Assembly (NCBI RefSeq): GCF_000235505.1
Contig: NZ_JH379027.1
Coordinates: 485,513 to 549,512 of the forward strand
DNA: 64,000 bases
Direction: 5' to 3'
Source: Hungatella hathewayi WAL-18680
GTDB lineage: Bacteria; Bacillota; Clostridia; Lachnospirales; Lachnospiraceae
The position numbers and the translations under genes were made by a program. Position 1 is the first letter of the stretch, and each line of letters begins with the position of its first letter. Under the pieces are notes generated by a model. The model was not told the origin of the DNA. It worked only from the letters and a program-made list of their open reading frames with translations, and made no database searches. This document shows, one piece after another, positions 35,901-42,488 of this stretch.

Positions 35901-36988
35901 CCATCGGCATGGACCTGGCGTGTGTGACGGAAATCAACCGTCAGGCCAAGGCGGACGTTCAGATATCCGCCAGACGCATTACCGATATGACAAAGCTGAC
36001 GGCAGAGACAAGGAAGGCCGTCGGAGACAGACCAGTATTTGATTTCAACATAGAAGGCGGCGTCCGGACTATCACCAGCTTCGGTACCGGCCGGGTGACA
36101 GTAAAACTGCCATATCAATTGAAAGCAGGAGAGCGTGCAGGAAATGTACAGACGGCCTATATCGATGAGCAGGGCCATGGGCATATTCTGGCGGCTTCTG
36201 ATTATGAAGAAGAGACCGGCATGGTACTCTTTCAGCCGCCCCATTTTTCACTCTATGCAGTGACGTATCAGCCAGCTCCCGCATTTACCGATACGGTAAA
36301 TGACTGGGCAGCGGATGATATTGATTTTGCAGTCAGCCGTGGACTGCTGGAAGGCACCAGTGGTACATCCTTCAGCCCGGATGTGATTCTCACCCGTGGA
36401 ATGTTTGTCACAGCCCTGGGACGCCTGGCCGGAGTCGATACCACGGCGTACCAAAGCAGCTCCTTCACGGATGTGAAAGCGGATGATGTCTGTGCTCCAT
36501 ATAGTAACTGGGCGGCAGACAAGAATATTTTAAACGGTATCACCGCCACGACCTTTGCCTCGGAGCAGGCCATCAGCCGGGAGCACATGGCCACCGCACT
36601 TTCGGCATATGGGAAAGCGGTTGGCAGCCATTACTTCAACATTTATAAGGAACATACATTCACAGACAGCGCAAATATCAGTGCCTGGGCATCACCGGCT
36701 GTAAAACAGATGCAGATGGCAGGCATCATGATGGCAAAGAACGAAAACCGTTTCGAGCCACAGCAGACCGTAAGCCGCAGGGAAGCGGCCGTAATTCTTC
36801 ACCGGCTGGTAACCCGGACAATGGATGTTACGACAGCGGATGGCTGGACGCAGAACGACAGCGGCCAGTGGATGTATTATGTAAACGGTAGCCCGGTGAA
36901 GAGCCAGACGAAGGAGATTGATGGCACGCCATACGCATTCGACCATTACGGCGTGGCACCGGATTATTTAAAGAAAAAAAGCCGCTAA
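32909..36988 (+). CDS. SLH-domain surface protein 1 (GLUG/Ig-like; poly-G tract, frame ON)
   Basis: This 1359-residue secreted protein starts MIEWVVEKAVGVGKL. The start is chosen over 32861 because the paralogue at 37051 begins the same way. The signal peptide ends near SGLAA (about residue 48). A Gly-Gly-Gly encoded by nine G follows directly. Then come GLUG repeats (about 110-300), a putative Ig domain (about 412-490), a 12-residue repeat (657-722), a BIG2-like domain (about 745-800) and an InlB-like B repeat (about 803-870). A domain shared with the two downstream paralogues (about 905-1120) precedes three SLH modules (from about 1126, 1184 and 1248) and one cell-wall-binding-like repeat (NDSGQWMYYVNGS). 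SLH modules bind secondary cell-wall polymer, so it is a surface adhesin or coat protein. Unlike its paralogues it lacks LysM. Confidence 0.85.
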   Translation: MIEWVVEKAVGVGKLCRRIFGTRCRRLAAGGLTVCMMVSLLPASGLAAVMPDIQGGGINGNDMRGAGGVINLDTLEMTDDIVMVADGQYTVATAKGLENLAELVNRDGSGDAENYTVEMLGSIDLQNKEWTPIGNSNRHLFQGTFDGQGHTVKNLKITNGSQYIGLFGNVKGGIIQNLKVEGEVTGRIWAGGIAGQITSGTVENCVSEVVVQITEKRAGGIVGEASAADGPMVIRNCYSTGDVSSSNSISAYDSIGGIVGTGSNVSIEYCYSIGEISGPSLVGGIGGSGSSAISHCVALGLSVSVFANDFGIGGQIGRVGGSTRTTYAGNFGRDDMKMISTAEWPIDSAIGSDKKDGADAVIGTDDFGTVFAGWNHDIWDFRDDTKLEIGCVLPKLKSIPSNAQNPILPGEIQPVITTVSLPSGVVGTPYNGALTVANSLPVTWSVESGSLPEGLTLGSDGSITGTPSAAGVSTFTAKAAGPVKEASRQFSITINEEGADDAERIAKAKVAADRAVKGTKYVCDADEDTILAVAQAAIEDEDITVEWDGSPNYSAPDVGEKGAVSGTIKLTLNSTTDTFAVSIELPELLSGRHIGLSDTILILKPGETAQLEAEIEEDTSTSATLELPPANDGLVPPEADSLEGKENDGLDKGQQNAEGIQPNDSQQNVEDVQPDDTQQNPGEVQLGDTQQNPGDIQPDDSQQNTGNIQPDDTQQNAGGTQPDIPIASPAEASLSSFSIGDIAFMNLPEIPEISFTWSSDDHSVATVSKEGLVKAAGPGTCIITARGDGLSAECMVIVSQPERYSVTVENGTGGGRFAAGATVHITASPAPAGQKFNRWSSDDNEVVFADAASAETSFQMPGHTVTVTASYQNISNENQSGSNSDNDSNDSSTAQTPTTEQKSPPVTAEATVQGTVDNSGNVSVILPLDVLDAAIQTARDTARKNGTAGNGIAVNIHITSGGENVSGITVNLPITLQEKVINENVQNLTLVVDRPDISIGMDLACVTEINRQAKADVQISARRITDMTKLTAETRKAVGDRPVFDFNIEGGVRTITSFGTGRVTVKLPYQLKAGERAGNVQTAYIDEQGHGHILAASDYEEETGMVLFQPPHFSLYAVTYQPAPAFTDTVNDWAADDIDFAVSRGLLEGTSGTSFSPDVILTRGMFVTALGRLAGVDTTAYQSSSFTDVKADDVCAPYSNWAADKNILNGITATTFASEQAISREHMATALSAYGKAVGSHYFNIYKEHTFTDSANISAWASPAVKQMQMAGIMMAKNENRFEPQQTVSRREAAVILHRLVTRTMDVTTADGWTQNDSGQWMYYVNGSPVKSQTKEIDGTPYAFDHYGVAPDYLKKKSR
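33070..33078 (+). repeat. Poly-G tract, 9 G (frame open)
   Basis: Nine consecutive G follow ATACA, just past the signal-peptide region of surface protein 1. With nine G the codons read CAG GGG GGG GGT and the frame continues. One G more or less would stop the protein soon after secretion starts. Same position as the tracts at 37284 and 42400. Confidence 0.9.
34877..35074 (+). repeat. 36-bp tandem repeat encoding 12-residue units
   Basis: Five and a half imperfect units of 36 bp encode variants of GDIQPDDSQQNT. They form a Gln/Asp/Pro-rich stalk between the putative Ig and BIG2-like domains of surface protein 1. Being in-frame multiples of 12 codons, they could vary in number without breaking the gene. 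Confidence 0.85.
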
Positions 36989-37050
36989 AACTAAAAGTGA
37001 ACAATATGTTTAATACATTACGGCGGATAAAAAGAGAGGAATGAAGAAAT

Positions 37051-37308
37051 ATGATTGATAAGTTGGTTGAAAAAGCAGTTAGGATGGGGAAGCAGTATCG
37101 ATTGCTGCTTCCAGCGGCATTGTTAGCCGTATGCGTTCTATTCGGAGCGGATTATATGATGGAACAATGTCGAAAAATGTTTGGATTTCCATGCAGAAAG
37201 CTGGTGGCAGGAATACTGACTGCCTGCATGATGGTGACGATGCTGCCTATATCTTCCCTGGCGGCAACAACATCTAATATACAGGGGGGGGGGTATATAT
37301 GGAGATAA
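37051..37308 (+). CDS. Signal-peptide ORF of SLH surface protein 2 (frame OFF)
   Basis: As sequenced this ORF gives only 85 residues. It starts MIDKLVEKAVRMGKQY, has an extra hydrophobic segment (about residues 18-37), then the real signal peptide (KLVAGILTACMMVTMLPISS, then LAA) and ends IQGGGYIWR. The stop comes five codons after a run of ten G. Removing one G joins it to the open frame at 37294-42232, giving a 1726-residue protein. GAGAGGAATG precedes the ATG. It is 62 bases after surface protein 1 with no terminator between, so they are probably co-transcribed. Confidence 0.75.
   Translation: MIDKLVEKAVRMGKQYRLLLPAALLAVCVLFGADYMMEQCRKMFGFPCRKLVAGILTACMMVTMLPISSLAATTSNIQGGGYIWR
37284..37293 (+). 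repeat. Poly-G tract, 10 G (frame closed)
   Basis: Ten G follow ATACA at the signal-peptide/mature boundary of surface protein 2. The upstream frame (start 37051) and the long downstream frame differ by +1, which is exactly corrected by nine G. Confidence 0.9.
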
Positions 37309-37447
37309 TCTAAAAAAGGACAATCGTATATGCGGACACGTTCATGACGAGGACTGCGGCTATGTAGAAGCCATAGAGGGCGCTCCCTGTTCTCATGAAA
37401 ATGACGACGGCACCTACACCTGCGCTCCTGGTGCAGACAGTGGCGAT

Positions 37448-40400
37448 GTGGGTATCAACAAGGCAACTCCCCACGATGCAGATTATGTATGTGACCACAG
37501 CGATGACTGCGGCTATACAGAGGCGGTGGAGGGCGTTCCCTGCACCCATTCCTGTGAGCTGTGCGAAAATACGCCTTTGGAAACTCCATCAGTGGAAAAG
37601 CCATCAGTAGGAAATCCACCCATAAAAAATGAAATAGTCAAAGATACCTGTATCTGTGATATCAAATGCACTCCTGCCGACAGCAAAACGGACACAGCGG
37701 CCGTCATAAATCCCGACTGCCCCGTTTGCTCGGCTGAGCATGCGGATTTGAGTCTCTGCGTTGGTGTTGAGGAAGAAAAAGATACCGCCTATGATAGAGT
37801 TGTGGCGCTGTTTAAAGCGCTGCCCACAGCAGGCAGTATCACAGAAAAAACTACGGAAGAGCGGAAGGATAAGCTGACAGCGCAGATAACTGCCGCTATG
37901 GGCGCCCTTGAGGCCTTAAGTGACGATGATTATGCGAGATTCACCAGAGAACATGACGATTTGTTAATAGCGGCAGCAGCGCTTCAAGCGGCGATTGCCG
38001 GCACGGTTCCCAGGACACTAGCGGAGGGGCCTATGCCAACAGCGGAAATAATCGGTTCTTACTACTATGTTTTTGCCAACGGTGCATCCCTGATTTTAGC
38101 GGCCGGCTCCACGGATACCAGCAAAACTGTTATTTACATAGACCAGAATGGCGACGGTGAGATTGACAGTGGTGATACCATTTTTAACCCCAATATGGGT
38201 GATGCCACAGATGGTACTGTGGCAGGCAACAATCTCAAAAGCTGGTATATCTTTGGAGGCTGTCGGGACGACAACGTAGACGGAAACATACAGCTTACCA
38301 TGCTGGGGGGTGAGGTGAAATACCTTTACGGCGGAGGCTATGTCAGTGGGGCCGATGCTGTTGTTAATGGCAGTACTTCCGTCAATGTTTTGGGCGGTAA
38401 ATTGTTTGGAGCGTATGGTGGCGGCATGGGCAACAGTGACCGCATCAGTTCTACTGGTTCCACCGACGTATACATTGGGGCCGATACCATGGTAAATATG
38501 GTCTATGGTGGCGGCAATAACGCCGTGGTCAAAGGAAATGTCACTGCTACCGTAGAAGGCACCGTTATCAACGAGGTCGCCGGTGGCGATGGAAATGGTG
38601 GCACTGTGGAGGGTGATGTTAAAGTCACGCTGAAACGCGGGTCAAGTGCGGGCAACGTCTACGGTGGAGGCTCTATGTCGAAAGGCACCGTGGAGGGCAG
38701 TACTTTCGTTACCATTGAGTCTGGCGCTATGGTAGAAAACACCAACGGAGGATATGCCACTGTTAATGGTAGCGGTTCCAACACCATAGATGGAAGCACC
38801 ACAGTGACTATTGCAGGCACCGTGATTGGGAACGTTTATGGCGGAGGAAGCAGACCAGTGGCCCAGGGAACCAGCGTTATTCTTCAGCGTGGTGCAAAGG
38901 TAAGCGGCAGAAACGTCAGCGTGTATGGAGGGGGATCCGGTAGTAAAGGCGTTGTTACTGGCGGCACCTCTGTTATCATCAAGACTGGCGCTATGGTGGA
39001 TATTGAGTACACTGGCTTGTATAATGGCGTATTCGGCGGCGGCCAGGGGGCCGTGGAGGATGGCACCTCCGTTATCGTTGAGCAAGGTGCTGCGGTGTAT
39101 TCTGAACTTGGCGGCGTATACGGAGGTGGCAGCTACGCTACTGTCACCGGCGGAACTTTTGTTACCATCGACGGCGAGGTTACCGGCAGTGTGTATGGCG
39201 GCGGCAATGGAAGTGGCAGTACCGTTACCGGCGATATTTCCGTCACCATCGGTGGCGGAGCTAAGATTGGGGATAATACTACCAGCAATGGGGTTATCAT
39301 CAACGGCAGCTCAGGAAACCCGTCTAATGGTGTAGGCAGCTTCTCTATCGCCCAAGATAACCATCTGTCCGATGATGCAGAAGTGTACGTTGTCCTGCCT
39401 GCTGGTTATGCCGCTGGAGGTACCATCGCTACCGGGGCCGTACGGGAGGACGCTGGCAGGATTAAGCTCACCGGCGACGGTGCGGCGGACAAGGTGGCAT
39501 ACTTTGAAAATGGCGAGATTAAGGCGGGGACACCGCCGGCTTCTCTCCCTCCCGTGGTGGATGAAAAAAATATTTTCGCTAACGGATGTGAACTCAAATT
39601 GGAGGAGGGCACCGGAGGAGTCGGAACAGTCTATACCGTTGTGAAGTACCGCCCGATGGGGTCGGAAAATGAAAACGACTATCAGATTTTGGCCGTTGAC
39701 GGCGCCACCGGCAGCAATAATGCCACCGGCTACGACCTCACCGCTTACACCATTTACGGTGGAAAAAACAGCAAAAATTTGATAGACAGCACCAGTATTA
39801 TCATGACCGGCGGCCAGGTAGATACCATCTACGGCGGCAGTCATTCTGGCAATGTGAATTTGACCGGCAACACAAAAGTCACCATGACTGGCGGACAGGT
39901 AAACTATATTTACGGCGGCGGGAACAATGCCAAGGTCACCGGCAACGCCAAAATCTCTGTTATGGAATCGGCCAAGGTAGCAGGCAGTATCTACGGATGC
40001 GGCAGTGATGGCGGAATCGTCAGCGGCAATGTTGTCATTACCGTAGGCGGTGCCGTTGAGATTGGCGGTGCGGGCATGGGTGTGGTCATAAACGGTGGCG
40101 CGGAAACACCAGTCACCAACGGTGTGGACAGCTTCATGATTAGTGGCGGCCTTACCGGCGCAGATGGCAGTGTGTGTGTAATCTTGCCCGAAGGCATTGA
40201 AGACGGTAAAGTAATTGCCACGAAGGCGGCAGCGGGCGACACCAGCAAAATCAAACTGGACGGCCCCGGCGCTGTTGGTAATACAGCGGAATTTAACAGT
40301 TCTGACAACACTATCATCGTAAAATCGTCCACCACGCTCACTGATGCGCAAAAGATAGCTTTGGCGAAATGCTCCATTAAAACAGCGCTTAATAACCTGA

Positions 40401-42232
40401 CTGTCACAAATGCCACTACCGCGCAGGATATTCTCAATGCGGCCAAAGCGGCGACACTGCATGGCGTAGCTGTGGCCTGGGACAGCACAAACGGTTTTGG
40501 CAAGACGGAGGCGACCAAAGCAGCTGTTGGAGTAATCACAGGCACGCTGAAGCTGTCACTTAACAGCGAGAGCGGCACCATTGCAATAAACAAATCCATT
40601 GCAAAATTACCTGGTGATGATTCATCGGACAGCGGTTCATCAAATGGAGGCTCGTCAGGCGGCGGCTCATCCAGTGGCAACTCATCAAGCAGCAGTTCAT
40701 CCGCTGAAACCAGGCCGGGTGTCTCCATTGAGAGCGAAATCAAGATAAACGGTACTGTGGATGGAGCTGGCAGCTTCCATGCGGAACTTTCACAGAAAGC
40801 CGTGGAGGATGCCATTAAAAAGGCAGAGGAAGAGACTCGGAAAAAGGGCAGTTTGAATAACGGAATCACCCTTGTGCTGAATATCAACACAGGTGGTGGG
40901 AGCGCAGGCAGTGTAAGCGTTAACCTGCCAAAGGTGACGCAGGAAACTATCATCAGTAATAAGGTTGTAAACACCGTGCTTGTGGTGGACAATCCCAGTA
41001 TCAGAATAGACATAAATCTGGCGGCTGTCACCGAAATACACAGACAGGCACAGGCCGATGTGAATATTACAGCCACACGGCAGGACAACAGCAGGCTGGC
41101 CGGAGCGGCGAAACCAGCAATCGGAAACCGCCCTGTCTTTGACCTGAAGGCAAACTACGGCAGTGGAAAGCAGGTGACAGAGTTCGGAACAGGCAGCGTG
41201 AGCGTGGCTATTCCGTACACTTTGCAATCTGGCGAGACGTCAGGCGGCGTCTGTGCGGTTTATGTGGATAGTAATGGGAATGTGAATTATCTCACAAACT
41301 CCGCTTATGACAGCACCAACAAGACATTGCGATTCACCACTTCTCATTTTTCGACTTATGGCATCGGATACAAGGCTCTGTCAGATTTTAGTGACACGGC
41401 CAGCCACTGGGCAGAGGAAGATATACAGTTTGTGGTAAATCGTGGCCTGCTAGATGGCACAAGCCGCACCACTTTCAGTCCCGACGCAGCCATAACGAGA
41501 GGAATGATTGTGACAGCCCTCGGCAGACTGGCGGGAGTAGACGTAAGTGGATACAAGGCAAGCAGCTTTACCGATGTAAAAGCAGACGCTTACTACATGG
41601 GCTATGTGGGATGGGCCAGCCAAAGCGGAATATTAAGCGGCACAGGCGCCACTACCTATGCCCCCGAAGACGCCATCTCCCGTGAGCAAATGGCCGTGAC
41701 ACTGGCTAACTATGCGCGAACCATCGGCTATTCGCTGCCCAGTGTTCACACGGAAATCACCTTTGCCGATACCACAAATATCTCATCCTGGGCAAAGGAT
41801 TCCGTAAAGACCATGCAGATGGCAGGCATAATAGCCAGCAAGGACGCCAACAAGTTTGACCCACAGAGCGCCGCCACCAGAGCCGAGGTATCTGCAACGC
41901 TCCGCCGCTTCATAGAGCGGATGATGGATACTTCCACCGCACAAGGCTGGATGCAGAATGACAGCGGCCAGTGGATGTACTATATAAACGGCAGCCCCAT
42001 AAAGGGCCAGACAAGAGAAATAGATGGCGTCCCATATGCATTTGACAATCACGGCATAACGCTGGACTATTCAAAGAAAAAAAGCCGCCTTACCCATACG
42101 GTAAAAACGGGTGACAACTTATGGAAGATAGCACGGGAATACAACGTTGATATGCAAATACTGGCATTAATCAACGGCAAGAGTGTATCTTCCACGATTC
42201 ATCCCGGGGAGGTGTTGAAAATACCTCAATAA
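37448..42232 (+). CDS. Body of SLH/LysM surface protein 2 (phase-OFF in this sequence)
   Basis: The frame is open from 37294; the first start-like codon (GTG, 37448) is not a credible start, as it has no signal peptide. The 1594-residue body begins with Cys-rich HDEDCGY/CDHSDDCGY modules. A helical stretch follows, then a long array of YGGG beta repeats (about 38230-39340 and 39790-40090; e.g. VYGGGSGSKGVVTGGTSV). A Ser/Gly linker leads to the domain shared with protein 1, three SLH modules (about 41387-41910), a cell-wall-binding-like repeat and a C-terminal LysM (HTVKTGDNLWKIAREYNVD). It would be a very long wall-anchored protein when ON. Protein 3 is its close paralogue but lacks a Cys-rich piece and one repeat unit. 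Confidence 0.85.
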   Translation: MGINKATPHDADYVCDHSDDCGYTEAVEGVPCTHSCELCENTPLETPSVEKPSVGNPPIKNEIVKDTCICDIKCTPADSKTDTAAVINPDCPVCSAEHADLSLCVGVEEEKDTAYDRVVALFKALPTAGSITEKTTEERKDKLTAQITAAMGALEALSDDDYARFTREHDDLLIAAAALQAAIAGTVPRTLAEGPMPTAEIIGSYYYVFANGASLILAAGSTDTSKTVIYIDQNGDGEIDSGDTIFNPNMGDATDGTVAGNNLKSWYIFGGCRDDNVDGNIQLTMLGGEVKYLYGGGYVSGADAVVNGSTSVNVLGGKLFGAYGGGMGNSDRISSTGSTDVYIGADTMVNMVYGGGNNAVVKGNVTATVEGTVINEVAGGDGNGGTVEGDVKVTLKRGSSAGNVYGGGSMSKGTVEGSTFVTIESGAMVENTNGGYATVNGSGSNTIDGSTTVTIAGTVIGNVYGGGSRPVAQGTSVILQRGAKVSGRNVSVYGGGSGSKGVVTGGTSVIIKTGAMVDIEYTGLYNGVFGGGQGAVEDGTSVIVEQGAAVYSELGGVYGGGSYATVTGGTFVTIDGEVTGSVYGGGNGSGSTVTGDISVTIGGGAKIGDNTTSNGVIINGSSGNPSNGVGSFSIAQDNHLSDDAEVYVVLPAGYAAGGTIATGAVREDAGRIKLTGDGAADKVAYFENGEIKAGTPPASLPPVVDEKNIFANGCELKLEEGTGGVGTVYTVVKYRPMGSENENDYQILAVDGATGSNNATGYDLTAYTIYGGKNSKNLIDSTSIIMTGGQVDTIYGGSHSGNVNLTGNTKVTMTGGQVNYIYGGGNNAKVTGNAKISVMESAKVAGSIYGCGSDGGIVSGNVVITVGGAVEIGGAGMGVVINGGAETPVTNGVDSFMISGGLTGADGSVCVILPEGIEDGKVIATKAAAGDTSKIKLDGPGAVGNTAEFNSSDNTIIVKSSTTLTDAQKIALAKCSIKTALNNLTVTNATTAQDILNAAKAATLHGVAVAWDSTNGFGKTEATKAAVGVITGTLKLSLNSESGTIAINKSIAKLPGDDSSDSGSSNGGSSGGGSSSGNSSSSSSSAETRPGVSIESEIKINGTVDGAGSFHAELSQKAVEDAIKKAEEETRKKGSLNNGITLVLNINTGGGSAGSVSVNLPKVTQETIISNKVVNTVLVVDNPSIRIDINLAAVTEIHRQAQADVNITATRQDNSRLAGAAKPAIGNRPVFDLKANYGSGKQVTEFGTGSVSVAIPYTLQSGETSGGVCAVYVDSNGNVNYLTNSAYDSTNKTLRFTTSHFSTYGIGYKALSDFSDTASHWAEEDIQFVVNRGLLDGTSRTTFSPDAAITRGMIVTALGRLAGVDVSGYKASSFTDVKADAYYMGYVGWASQSGILSGTGATTYAPEDAISREQMAVTLANYARTIGYSLPSVHTEITFADTTNISSWAKDSVKTMQMAGIIASKDANKFDPQSAATRAEVSATLRRFIERMMDTSTAQGWMQNDSGQWMYYINGSPIKGQTREIDGVPYAFDNHGITLDYSKKKSRLTHTVKTGDNLWKIAREYNVDMQILALINGKSVSSTIHPGEVLKIPQ
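39801..39997 (+). repeat. Identical segment shared by surface genes 2 and 3 (copy 1)
   Basis: About 197 bases within the YGGG repeat region are identical by eye to 44677-44873. The rest of the two genes is similar but diverged. This is ample length for RecA-dependent recombination between the copies. Confidence 0.8.
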
Positions 42233-42292
42233 CCGTGGACAAATGATATGTTTAAGAGGTTTATGTTGGAAAAAAGAAAGGGATAAAGAAAA

Positions 42293-42418
42293 ATGTTTAG
42301 ATTCCGATACAAAAGGCAGATAGCAGGAATACTGACTGCCTGTATGATGGTGACGATGATGCCTGTATCTTCCCTGGCGGCAACAACACCTAAAATACAG
42401 GGGGGGGGGTATATATAG
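42293..42418 (+). CDS. Signal-peptide ORF of SLH surface protein 3 (frame OFF)
   Basis: As sequenced it gives 41 residues: MFRFRYKRQIAGILTACMMV, a signal peptide ending SSLAATT, then PKIQGGGYI and a stop three codons after ten G. With nine G it would join the frame at 42410-47093 and give 1599 residues. The N-terminus is shorter than in proteins 1 and 2, but the signal-peptide core ILTACMMVTM is almost the same. AAAGGGATAAAG lies ahead of the ATG. The gene follows protein 2 by 60 bases. Confidence 0.75.
   Translation: MFRFRYKRQIAGILTACMMVTMMPVSSLAATTPKIQGGGYI
42400..42409 (+). repeat. Poly-G tract, 10 G (frame closed)
   Basis: Ten G follow ATACA at the same site as in the two upstream paralogues. 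The ORF starting at 42293 is out of frame by +1 with the long downstream frame; nine G would align them. Confidence 0.9.
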
Positions 42419-42488
42419 AGATAATCTAAAAAAGGACAACCGTGTATGCGGCCATGTTCATGATGAGGGCTGCGGCTATATAGAAGCC

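Noticed and set aside
37284-37293. Ten-G tracts as simple sequencing errors
   Set aside because: Possible for one tract, but the same tract stands at the same place in three paralogues, with one copy at nine. I keep the phase-variation reading but list error as the main alternative.
37448-37450. GTG at 37448 (and at 42489) as true starts of separate surface genes
   Set aside because: Neither has a signal peptide or convincing ribosome site, and both frames run open back to the poly-G tract where a proper signal peptide is available after a one-base correction.
38230-40090. CRISPR-like array in the repetitive part of the surface genes
   Set aside because: The repeats are coding, imperfect and of variable spacing, following the protein pattern YGGG. 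There are no constant repeats with unique spacers.
39311-40462. Long minus-strand ORFs opposite the surface genes (also 39991-41088 and 44867-45949)
   Set aside because: They are shadows of the repetitive plus-strand coding sequence with no ribosome sites; the plus strand has recognisable SLH and LysM domains.
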